In this document: positions 35,268-43,791 of the stretch, in pieces
Position numbering within the stretch: position 1 is the stretch's first letter
Layout: each line of letters opens with the position of its first letter
Assembly: GCA_047619065.1 (NCBI GenBank)
Contig: JBLHNA010000023.1
Location: 9,074 to 73,073 of the forward strand
Direction of reading: 5' to 3'
Source: Desulforhopalus_A sp047619065
Lineage (GTDB): Bacteria > Desulfobacterota > Desulfobulbia > Desulfobulbales > Desulfocapsaceae
Length of the DNA stretch: 64,000 nt
Made by a program: the position numbers and the translations under genes
Notes under the pieces: generated by a model
Databases searched by the model: none
The model's input: only the letters and a program-made list of their open reading frames with translations
What the model was told of the DNA's origin: nothing

Positions 35268-36068
35268 CTATTTAATAATTGCTTTTGCCTGGTGGAGCCC
35301 ACCTTTTGCCGTGGCGTTAGGCATGAGAATAGCTTTTTTTGCCATTAGGGTTCCTGGGCTGGTAACCGAATTGCATCCAGTCTGACATCCGTCTGCTAAA
35401 ATTGCCCCCAATTTTCTTCTTCCTGTATCAATATATTGTTTTTCGTGAAAGATACTTATATTTCCCGGCAGAAATTTTAAGTTCGCAAATTTTGTCCCGG
35501 CACCCAGGTTGACGTCCTGGCCCAGGATGGAGTCTCCTACGTAAGCAAAATGACCAGCTTTGGCGTCGTTGAGGAAAATAGAATGTTTAATTTCTGTGGT
35601 GTGGCCAAGTACGCATCTTTTGCCAGACAGGCAGTAGCCTCTGAGGTAGGCCCCTTGGCGAACTTCAGTATAGTCACCAAGAATAGTGGGTGATTTGACC
35701 ATGGCGCCGGTTTCAATGAGTACGCCTTTGCCTATGGCTATTTGTTTGCCTGAGAGAACAGCACCCGCCATGACAACCGAGGCTCCTTCGAGCACCATGC
35801 CACCCCTTTTGACTTGTAGTCCCTTTTTGGTTGTATCGCCGAACTCTATTTCAAAGTCATTAAAGCAGAGTATTCGTCCTTCATGAATAATCACATGTTC
35901 TTTTAGAGGTATGCCGTCTTTAAAATAGACTTGTTCATACTTAGGGTATGTATAATTGTCCATGTATGTCTTTAAATCATTGAGAGGCTGCCATACAGGG
36001 CTTGAGGCTAGAAAAAGTTCAGCGTCAGGAAATTCGCTGAGATCAAAAAAGGATTGTACGGAAATCAT
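35268..36068 (-). CDS. Left-handed beta-helix protein (hexapeptide repeat, GlmU/nucleotidyltransferase-like)
   Basis: About 266 residues from the start MISVQSFFDLSEF; the frame continues upstream only into a family 3 repeat. Hexapeptide-type repeats run through about 85-240 (MAGAVLSGKQIAIGKGVLIE, GAYLRGYCLSGKRCVLGHTT, VNLGAGTKFANLKFLPG), ending ADGCQTGCNSVTSPGTL. This resembles the acyl/acetyltransferase domain of GlmU-like proteins, with no pyrophosphorylase domain. Substrate unknown. Confidence 0.82.
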   Translation of the reverse strand: MISVQSFFDLSEFPDAELFLASSPVWQPLNDLKTYMDNYTYPKYEQVYFKDGIPLKEHVIIHEGRILCFNDFEIEFGDTTKKGLQVKRGGMVLEGASVVMAGAVLSGKQIAIGKGVLIETGAMVKSPTILGDYTEVRQGAYLRGYCLSGKRCVLGHTTEIKHSIFLNDAKAGHFAYVGDSILGQDVNLGAGTKFANLKFLPGNISIFHEKQYIDTGRRKLGAILADGCQTGCNSVTSPGTLMAKKAILMPNATAKGGLHQAKAIIK

Positions 36069-36090
36069 AGCGTTCCTCGTGGATATTGAT

Positions 36091-36346
36091 ATGAAACCTA
36101 AATTTTGCAATTGACTTGTCCGCCGGAAATGCAAGGCAGCGAAGCTAGAGACGTATTAATAGTTCAACACTTCAATAACAAAGCAGATTTGGTGGAATTG
36201 TCAATCCCGAAGGGTAGCAAATAACAGAAAAATTGTAATCATGCAAAAATGAGTTTCTAAAAGCATTTTGCATGATTAAAAAATGTTATTTTACAGTGAT
36301 AAATTATTTTTTTCTGTACTTTGTGTACGCAAAAGTTAGGTGAAAA
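36091..36346. mobile_element. MITE-like element, repeat family 3, copy B
   Basis: 256 bp. Ends ATGAAACCTAAATTTTGCAA and CGCAAAAGTTAGGTGAAAA match, as inverted repeats, the ends of 15859-16121. Shared inside blocks: AACAAAGCAGATTTGGT and CAATCCCGAAGGGTAGCAAA. An inner hairpin CATGCAAAAATG / CATTTTGCATG is present. Non-coding; part of the 539-base gap before lon. Confidence 0.7.
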
Positions 36347-36435
36347 GTATTGCAATTAAGTTGTTTACTATGAAAGAATTGTAGAGAGAGTTCAAGAGAA
36401 AATATTTGAAGCCATATAACCTGAATAAAGTCGGC

Positions 36436-36464
36436 TTGACTTAAGTTGCTTGCATGTTTAGTAT
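36436..36464 (+). promoter_or_regulatory. Sigma-70-type promoter candidate for lon
   Basis: TTGACT (36436-36441), a 17-base spacer and TAGTAT (36459-36464) lie about 145 bases before the lon start codon. No strong heat-shock sigma-32 element is evident. Confidence 0.5.
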
Positions 36465-36607
36465 TTCGGTGGATTTTCCGGAGTGGCGCTATGACTTGGG
36501 CTGTCTGGTTGGAAAGATATGTAATTATAAGAAATAGTGTCGATAATTATAAGTAACATGAGCTCTGTTCCGGGGTGAATTGTTTTAAGGGTTTGATGGA
36601 GGCTTGA

Positions 36608-39043
36608 GTGGAATTTAATGATTCTTTAAGTATAGGTATGGACGATTTTTCAACTAATGAAGAAATGGAAATACCTGAAGTTCTGCCCATGATGGCGGTT
36701 CGGGATGTAGTTGTCTTTAACTATATGATAATCCCTCTTTTTGTTGGTCGTCCAGGCTCTGTGGAGGCGGTAAATGAGGCCCTTGGAAATAACAAGTTGC
36801 TCATGCTTGTCACCCAGAAAGACGCGACTAAGGACAATCCTTCCGAGGATGATCTTTATAAAGTCGGTATGGTCTGTATGGTTATGAGAACCCTCAAACT
36901 TCCCGATGGGCGTTTGAAAGTTCTGGTTCAGGCAATGTCTAAAGCACGTATAACGGGTTTTGAGCAGACTGAGCCCAGCTATCAGGTTTGCATTGAAGTT
37001 ATTGAAGATGAAGAGGTGAAAGAAGTAAGCGTGGAGGTTGAAGCCACCATGCGCACTGTTCGTGAGCAGACTGAAAAAATCATGTCTCTTCGCGGTATTC
37101 TTTCTGCTGATCTGATGATGATTATTAACAACATCGAGGAGCCTGGGCGCCTTGCAGATCTCGTTGGTTCTAATTTGAGATTGAAAATATCTGAGTCTCA
37201 AAAGATTTTGGAAGAAACAGACCCCGTTGCGCGGTTAAAACTTGTCAGTGATCTTCTCACCAAAGAACTCGAAGTTTCTACGGTTCAGGCAAAAATCCAA
37301 AATGATGCCAAAGAGGAGATGAGTAAATCCCAGCGCGAATATTTCCTCAGAGAGCAGTTGCACGCCCTGCAGAAAGAGCTTGGAGATACGGATGATCGCA
37401 GCCAGGAAGTAGATGATCTTGAGAAAAAACTTAAGAAAACAAAAATGCCGAAGAAGATTCGCAAAGAAGCGAATAAACAGCTAAGCAGGATGGATATGAT
37501 GCATCCTGACTCTTCTGAGGCAACTATTATACGCACATATATAGATTGGATACTTGATGTTCCGTGGAAGAAAAGCACTAAGGATATCCTTGATCTGGCC
37601 CATGCAAAAAAAGTTCTGGACGAAGACCACTACGGGTTGGAGAAGATAAAAGAGCGCATTCTCGAATACCTTGCTGTAAGAAAGCTTAATGATTCAACTA
37701 AGGGGCCAATTCTTTGTTTTGTTGGTCCTCCAGGTGTGGGTAAAACGTCTCTTGGCAAATCTGTTGCACGGGCCATGGGAAGAAAATTCCATAGAATTTC
37801 ATTAGGTGGTATGCGTGATGAGGCTGAAATACGTGGCCACAGACGTACCTATATTGGTGCGATGCCAGGTCGTATTGTTCAGGGCTTAAAAACCGTTGCC
37901 TCAAATAATCCTATCTTTATGATGGATGAGATTGACAAGGTTGGTTCAGATTACCGCGGAGATCCTTCTTCAGCTCTGCTAGAAGTTCTTGATCCTGAAC
38001 AGAATTTTGAGTTCACAGATCATTATATGAACATGCCTATAGATCTATCTAAGGTGATGTTTATCACAACAGCCAATATGACTGACACCATTCCTGGACC
38101 TCTTTTAGACAGGATGGAAGTGATACGGCTTGCAGGGTATACCCTGGAAGAAAAAATTGTGATCGCAAGAAAGTATCTTTATCCAAGGCAGCTTGAGCAA
38201 AATGGTCTCAAGCCACGTAATATTAAAATTACAGATGCTACTCTAGAAAACATCATCACCCATTACACCTATGAGGCCGGACTTAGAAATCTTGAACGCG
38301 AGATCGGTAAAGTGTGTAGGAAGGTCGCCAGAAAGGTTGCTGAAGGAGGGAAGGGGCCATACTCCATCTCTATGCGAAATCTGCATGTCTATCTCGGACC
38401 TCCCAAAACTATACCTGAGTCAGAGATGGAAAAGCTGGAACAGCCAGGTCTTGTGACTGGGCTTGCCTGGACTGAGGTAGGTGGTGAGATTCTGCAGATT
38501 GAAGTTAACATTATGCCTGGTAAAGGTAAGCTTACGCTTACCGGACAACTTGGTAGTGTGATGAAGGAATCAGCTCAGGCGGCGCTTACGTATTGTCGCA
38601 GCAGAACTGAAGACCTTGGTGTGGATGAAGAATTCTTTGATAAGGTTGATTTTCATATCCATGTGCCTGCAGGAGCAATTCCAAAGGACGGACCATCAGC
38701 TGGAATCACCATGGCGACTGCTCTCTATTCGGCAATCACTGAAAAAACTATTACAAGCCACACCGCAATGACTGGAGAGGTAACTCTTCGTGGTAGAGTT
38801 CTACCCATCGGCGGTTTGAAGGAAAAGGCGATGGCCGCCCTTCGTGCTGATATCTATAGAATAATTATTCCATGGCAGAATGAGAAAGACCTTATGGAGA
38901 TCCCTCAAGACATAAGGGAAAAAATGGAATTCTTTCCGGTAAAGGATATGGATGAAGTTGTAAAGATTGCTTTTTCTGATGAGAAAATTGCCCCAACAAA
39001 AGCTGAGAAAGTTTCTCCGTTAACAGCAAAGAAGAAGGCATAA
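36608..39043 (+). CDS. lon: ATP-dependent protease Lon
   Basis: Cytosolic AAA+ serine protease for damaged and regulatory proteins. 811 residues: N-terminal substrate domain (about 28-220), coiled region, AAA+ domain with Walker A GPPGVGKTS (about 373-381) and IFMMDEIDKVG, and the C-terminal protease with the catalytic Ser in PKDGPSAGIT (about 692-701) and Lys in GGLKEKAMAALRA. The start is GTG with a GGAGG ribosome site. mltG follows after nine bases. Confidence 0.97.
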   Translation: MEFNDSLSIGMDDFSTNEEMEIPEVLPMMAVRDVVVFNYMIIPLFVGRPGSVEAVNEALGNNKLLMLVTQKDATKDNPSEDDLYKVGMVCMVMRTLKLPDGRLKVLVQAMSKARITGFEQTEPSYQVCIEVIEDEEVKEVSVEVEATMRTVREQTEKIMSLRGILSADLMMIINNIEEPGRLADLVGSNLRLKISESQKILEETDPVARLKLVSDLLTKELEVSTVQAKIQNDAKEEMSKSQREYFLREQLHALQKELGDTDDRSQEVDDLEKKLKKTKMPKKIRKEANKQLSRMDMMHPDSSEATIIRTYIDWILDVPWKKSTKDILDLAHAKKVLDEDHYGLEKIKERILEYLAVRKLNDSTKGPILCFVGPPGVGKTSLGKSVARAMGRKFHRISLGGMRDEAEIRGHRRTYIGAMPGRIVQGLKTVASNNPIFMMDEIDKVGSDYRGDPSSALLEVLDPEQNFEFTDHYMNMPIDLSKVMFITTANMTDTIPGPLLDRMEVIRLAGYTLEEKIVIARKYLYPRQLEQNGLKPRNIKITDATLENIITHYTYEAGLRNLEREIGKVCRKVARKVAEGGKGPYSISMRNLHVYLGPPKTIPESEMEKLEQPGLVTGLAWTEVGGEILQIEVNIMPGKGKLTLTGQLGSVMKESAQAALTYCRSRTEDLGVDEEFFDKVDFHIHVPAGAIPKDGPSAGITMATALYSAITEKTITSHTAMTGEVTLRGRVLPIGGLKEKAMAALRADIYRIIIPWQNEKDLMEIPQDIREKMEFFPVKDMDEVVKIAFSDEKIAPTKAEKVSPLTAKKKA

Positions 39044-39052
39044 CCTAAAAAA

Positions 39053-40123
39053 GTGGCGGATTACATAGAACGAAATTTGTCATTTTTCAGCATACTCAGG
39101 AGGATTGTTCTTGTAACAATCCTCCTGCTTGTTTTTGTAAGCACAGGTCTCTATATATACTATAAGGCTTATGTGAATAGTCCTGGCCCTGTAGAAATTG
39201 GGCAGGAGATAAGTAATGTTGTGGTGACCATACCCAAAGGAAGTTCTGTTAAGGCGATTGCAGAGATCCTTGGGGTACAGGGCATCATACACAACGATGT
39301 TCGTTTCCTGATTCTTGCGAAATTTTCAGGTTATTCTACCAAGCTCCAGGCTGGTGAATTCCTTCTTCCCCTTGGCAAAAAACCAATAGAAATCCTACAA
39401 CTCCTCTCATCGGCTGAGGCGGTTACCTATTCCATAACCATACCGGAAGGTTTGAGTGCTGTTGAGATTGCCAAACTTTTTTCAAAGGATGGCTGGTGCG
39501 ACGAAAAGAAATTTATAGAGCTGGTACATGATCCTGAGTACATTAAAATTTTTGGGCTTACAACTGGTCAGTCCCTTGAAGGCTTTCTGTTTCCAGATAC
39601 CTATCTGTTAACAAGGAATATTTATGGAGCAGATAAGGTGGTAAACATCCTGCTGGATCGCTTTAAAAAAGTATGGTCTGATGAAATAGCAGGTATTACC
39701 CCTACGCCGGATGTCGATAAGACGGTCACTCTGGCTTCAATTGTCGAAAAAGAAACAGCAGCACCAAGTGAAAGACCACTTATTGCTGGTGTCTTTCATA
39801 ATAGATTGCTGCGTGGAATGCGGTTGCAGTCGGATCCCACTGTGGTTTATGGGGTGGCTGATTATGATGGTGTCATAACAAAGAAACATCTCAGAACATC
39901 CACACCCTATAATACATACACACTTCCCGGGCTGCCCGTGGGCCCCATTTGTAATCCTGGTAGAGATGCAATTGCTGCGGTTTTGCATCCCATGGCATCT
40001 TCCAACCTCTATTTTGTTTCGAAAAACGATGGGACCCATCAATTTTCGGCAAATCTTGCTGACCATAATCGTGCTGTAAGAAAATATCAGCGGAAAAAAA
40101 AAGTGAAAAAAGGTAAACAGTAA
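39053..40123 (+). CDS. mltG: Endolytic murein transglycosylase MltG
   Basis: Inner-membrane enzyme that cuts nascent glycan strands. 356 residues: one N-terminal membrane helix (about 14-33), then a LysM-like region (ITIPEGLSAVEIAKLFSKDG) and the catalytic YceG domain with Glu in LASIVEKETAAPSERPLIAG, HNRLLRGMRLQSDPTVVYG and YNTYTLPGLPVGPICNPG. GTG start; close to lon and nadE on the same strand. Confidence 0.95.
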   Translation: MADYIERNLSFFSILRRIVLVTILLLVFVSTGLYIYYKAYVNSPGPVEIGQEISNVVVTIPKGSSVKAIAEILGVQGIIHNDVRFLILAKFSGYSTKLQAGEFLLPLGKKPIEILQLLSSAEAVTYSITIPEGLSAVEIAKLFSKDGWCDEKKFIELVHDPEYIKIFGLTTGQSLEGFLFPDTYLLTRNIYGADKVVNILLDRFKKVWSDEIAGITPTPDVDKTVTLASIVEKETAAPSERPLIAGVFHNRLLRGMRLQSDPTVVYGVADYDGVITKKHLRTSTPYNTYTLPGLPVGPICNPGRDAIAAVLHPMASSNLYFVSKNDGTHQFSANLADHNRAVRKYQRKKKVKKGKQ

Positions 40124-40176
40124 CTTCCTTTAGGACTTTGGTCGTAGAATTCATGTTTGGATAACTGGAGAAATTT

Positions 40177-41823
40177 GTGAAAATCGGTCTTGTGCAAGTC
40201 AACCCTGTGATCGGGGACTTTAAATATAATTGTTGGAGAATCCTCAAATGGGCTGAACGAGCTCAAGAGTTGGGGTGTGATCTCGTTATTTTCCCGGAAC
40301 TTGTGATATCTGGTTATCCTCCTCAGGATCTTCTTGAAAGGCAATCTTTTATTGAAGATCATAATAGTGCTTTGGATGAGCTGATTGATCAGTTACCCGC
40401 TATAGACGTGATGCTGGGTTGCTTTGAAGAAAGTAATCTGAAAAATGGTAAGCCGCTGTACAACTCTGCCATAGTCGTACGTAAGGGGGAAATTGTATTT
40501 AGAGCGCGGAAACAACTTCTACCCACATACGATGTTTTTGATGAGACAAGGTATTTTGAGCCGGGGAAAAGTAGTGAAATTTATAGCTTTGGCGATGAAA
40601 ACTTTGGGGTGACTGTGTGCGAAGATGTCTGGAGCGAGGCGGTTCATGACTATAGTGCTAAGCCCGTTGCTTCTCTTATCGAGAAAGCAAAAGAAAAAGG
40701 TTTTTCCCTTGACGGAATTATCAATATTTCAGCATCGCCTTTTCAGCGGAACAAAGAGGGGGGCAGAAAGAGTATTTTTAAATCCTTCTGTGAAAAGTAT
40801 CACGTTCCGTTTTTGTACTGTAATCAGGTCGGAGGGCAGGATTCACTGCTCTTTGACGGGCGAAGTTTTGTAATCGATAGTGCTGGTAATATTTGTGCCC
40901 AGGCCGCAGGTTTTAAAGAAGACTGTGTCGTGCTAGACACCAAGACGTGGAAGGGGGATATGGCGGGTGCTGCTGATCTTGCCGAAGAAGAGGCGGTATA
41001 TAATGCTCTTGTTATGGGCCTTAAAGATTATGTGACAAAGTGTGGGTTTTCATCGACAGTTATTGGCCTCTCTGGTGGCATTGATTCCGCGCTTACCGCA
41101 GCAATTGCTGTAGATGCACTGGGGGCTGAAAATGTGCTGGGAGTGGCACTTCCTTCTCCATATAGCTCAAAGGAATCGATCGAAGACGCAAAACAACTTG
41201 CTGAAAATCTTGGCTGTAGATTTGAGGTGATTCCCATTGCCGAACTTTTCTCAACTTTTAGTAAAAACCTGGGCCCTTTATTTGAGGGTCGTGATGAAGA
41301 TGTCACAGAGCAGAACCTGCAGGCTAGAATCCGTGGTAATCTGCTGATGGCGCTTTCCAACAAGTTTGGACACCTTTTGCTCACGACCGGTAATAAAAGT
41401 GAAATGGCCGTGGGTTACTGCACCCTTTATGGTGATATGAGCGGTGGGCTCGCTGTTATTTCAGATGTTCCCAAACAGCTCGTCTATCAGCTTTCAGAAT
41501 ACAGAAATCGTGATGGTGAAGTGATTCCGAGGCGGACCATCACCAAACCACCTTCTGCCGAACTCAAACCGGATCAAACTGATCAGGATGATCTCCCTCC
41601 CTATGATGTTCTAGATGAAATTGTAGAACTCTATCTGGAAAAGGGGCAAGGCGTCAGGCAGATTGTAGAAAAAGGTTTTAACAAAGAGATCGTTGAAGAT
41701 ATTTTAAGAAGAATTCGCATTAATGAGTATAAACGTAAGCAGGCACCAATGGGACTTAAGGTGACATCCAAGGCCTTTGGTTCTGGCCGTCGCTACCCTA
41801 ATGTCCAAAATTACCAAGGTTGA
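40177..41823 (+). CDS. nadE: Glutamine-dependent NAD+ synthase
   Basis: Last step of NAD synthesis. 548 residues: N-terminal nitrilase-type glutaminase (about 1-260) with Glu in VIFPELVISGYPP, Lys in RKQLLPTYDVFDETRYF and Cys in VTVCEDVWSE; C-terminal synthetase with the P-loop GLSGGIDSALTAAIAVDALG and TGNKSEMAVGYCTLYGDM. GTG start (MKIGLVQVNPVIGDF). Between mltG and the cytochrome gene. Confidence 0.96.
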   Translation: MKIGLVQVNPVIGDFKYNCWRILKWAERAQELGCDLVIFPELVISGYPPQDLLERQSFIEDHNSALDELIDQLPAIDVMLGCFEESNLKNGKPLYNSAIVVRKGEIVFRARKQLLPTYDVFDETRYFEPGKSSEIYSFGDENFGVTVCEDVWSEAVHDYSAKPVASLIEKAKEKGFSLDGIINISASPFQRNKEGGRKSIFKSFCEKYHVPFLYCNQVGGQDSLLFDGRSFVIDSAGNICAQAAGFKEDCVVLDTKTWKGDMAGAADLAEEEAVYNALVMGLKDYVTKCGFSSTVIGLSGGIDSALTAAIAVDALGAENVLGVALPSPYSSKESIEDAKQLAENLGCRFEVIPIAELFSTFSKNLGPLFEGRDEDVTEQNLQARIRGNLLMALSNKFGHLLLTTGNKSEMAVGYCTLYGDMSGGLAVISDVPKQLVYQLSEYRNRDGEVIPRRTITKPPSAELKPDQTDQDDLPPYDVLDEIVELYLEKGQGVRQIVEKGFNKEIVEDILRRIRINEYKRKQAPMGLKVTSKAFGSGRRYPNVQNYQG

Positions 41824-41957
41824 TTCTTACTGTTACCGGATTTTTTGTTATGTATGCCCTCCCAGGTAAGCGCTAGACTTCAGGTAAGCGATAGACTCCG
41901 GGGGTCTCATTAGAAAGGCAGGATTTCTGGGGCACGGAACTAAAGAGTGTATAATTC

Positions 41958-43757
41958 TTGAAAAAAAGTATCCCATACAAGAGTATAGCCAGCTATGTGT
42001 TTGGCGGAGTTCTCATATTTGCATTTTTGTATCTCATTTTTAATGAATCGAGAACAAAGCGACCTGAAAAGCTCTTTATAACGAGCTCTGGTAGTGTTGA
42101 AATGTGCCTGAGTTGCCATGAAGATGTAAAGCTTGATCCCGCCCATGATGCCGGTGTAATGGGCTGCTCTGTCTGTCACCTGGGAAATCCGCTCGCTGTT
42201 ACAGAAGAAGAGGGACATAAGGGAATAGTTATTAATCCTGGTGACCTTCGGGTGGCTGATAAAACCTGTTCCGTAGAAGGCTGTCACCCCACAGACCTTC
42301 ATAAAGTAAAGAACTCTCTCATGGCAACGAATCGGGGTATTCTAGGAACACTACTCTACTATTGGGGAGAAACTGATAGTCAGGATACCGATCTCACAGT
42401 GGAAGAGTTACTGGAATCTGGAGAAAGTTCTCTTGCTCTTGATTACTATCGAAAACTTTGTGCTACCTGTCATTTATGGAAACAGAAAAATGATCTGCCG
42501 GGGTTCCCTGAATTCTTTAATGATAAGGGTGGAGGTTGTACCGCCTGCCATTTTGCAAATCCCGGAACAAACAGTAACGAATTCGTTCTTGTGGCCGATG
42601 ATGAGGAAACGGGCGACGAAGACGATGGTAAGAAAAAGCCACATCCCTTTATTACCAAAAAGGTGGGTAGTAGTAACTGTGTACGCTGTCATAATCGTTC
42701 TGGTAGAATCGGTATTTCTTATATGGGTATCTTTGAATCTGAAGGGTACGGAACTCCATTTAAAGGTGGGACCGTGAGCAACAAACAGTTGCCTGGAAGA
42801 AGATTTTATCTTGAGATAGCAGATGATGTACATCACACCAAGGGAATGGAGTGTATCGACTGTCATACCAGAAATGAGATTATGGGTGACGGAACAAGCT
42901 ATGCCCACTATGAAGATCAGCTCGAAATCTCGTGTGAGGTTTGCCATAGCACAAGTCCTGGAAAAACAAGAAAAGGGGAATTGCTGACCAATATCGAGAG
43001 TGAGGGAAACGAACATTTTCTCATTGGCAAGGTTGAGGAAAAAAAGCATCCCTTAAAGCCCCCTAAAAAAGGCATCTGTGATTTCACAGGTCATAAAAGG
43101 GTTACCTGTGAGGCGTGTCACTCCACATGGGTGGCCCAGTGCTACGGTTGCCATGTGAAGCGAGATGCTTCCGGCAAACACCTTGATAAACTCGCCCTCA
43201 AAGAAACAGAGGGGCTTTGGGAAGAAGGTCGATCTTATATTCGCTATGAACGTCCAATGCTTGGGGTATGGGATGATGAAATTGTGGTCGTTACACCAGG
43301 TTGTCAGGACATCGTAACGGTGGTAGATGAGAAGGGTGAAATTGAAGAGAGCTTTGACAGGTTTACCATGGCTGCCATCAATCCACATACAACCCAGGCG
43401 AAAGGCCGTGAATGCCTTGATTGCCATGCTTCTACCAAGACGGTAGGGCTTGGAGAAGGGCGTATTACCCAGGTGGATGGTGAGCTTTTGTTTGAATCCA
43501 CCGAAAAAGGTGTTGAAACAAGCGTTGGACAGACTGTGGCCTTTGATGCATATGTCGACCTAAATGGGATGCCTATGCAGAATAGTTCAAGACCTGAACT
43601 CCGCCCTTTTAATAAAGAAGAACTCCGTTCTATATTACGCCTCGGCTTATGTGTTGGCTGTCACGACACTGTTACTGATCCGATCTGGACGAATTATAAT
43701 GAGAAAACTCTATGTACAAGAGTGGATCAGAGTGTATCAGGCATACAGATAAAGTAA
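41958..43757 (+). CDS. Multiheme c-type cytochrome, membrane-anchored
   Basis: 599 residues with eleven CXXCH heme sites (for example CLSCH, CSVCH, CATCH, CTACH, CVRCH, CIDCH, CEVCH, CEACH, CYGCH, CLDCH, CVGCH) and one CX4CH site (CSVEGCH), so up to twelve hemes. A membrane helix lies at about 12-30 and probably anchors it to the inner membrane with the rest in the periplasm. Between the cytochrome centres is a stretch poor in hemes (about 400-495). The start is TTG, with no better codon nearby. Likely an electron carrier of anaerobic respiration; exact partner unknown. Confidence 0.88.
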   Translation: MKKSIPYKSIASYVFGGVLIFAFLYLIFNESRTKRPEKLFITSSGSVEMCLSCHEDVKLDPAHDAGVMGCSVCHLGNPLAVTEEEGHKGIVINPGDLRVADKTCSVEGCHPTDLHKVKNSLMATNRGILGTLLYYWGETDSQDTDLTVEELLESGESSLALDYYRKLCATCHLWKQKNDLPGFPEFFNDKGGGCTACHFANPGTNSNEFVLVADDEETGDEDDGKKKPHPFITKKVGSSNCVRCHNRSGRIGISYMGIFESEGYGTPFKGGTVSNKQLPGRRFYLEIADDVHHTKGMECIDCHTRNEIMGDGTSYAHYEDQLEISCEVCHSTSPGKTRKGELLTNIESEGNEHFLIGKVEEKKHPLKPPKKGICDFTGHKRVTCEACHSTWVAQCYGCHVKRDASGKHLDKLALKETEGLWEEGRSYIRYERPMLGVWDDEIVVVTPGCQDIVTVVDEKGEIEESFDRFTMAAINPHTTQAKGRECLDCHASTKTVGLGEGRITQVDGELLFESTEKGVETSVGQTVAFDAYVDLNGMPMQNSSRPELRPFNKEELRSILRLGLCVGCHDTVTDPIWTNYNEKTLCTRVDQSVSGIQIK

Positions 43758-43791
43758 AACAATCAATTAGTAAAAGAGGTCTACCATCGGA

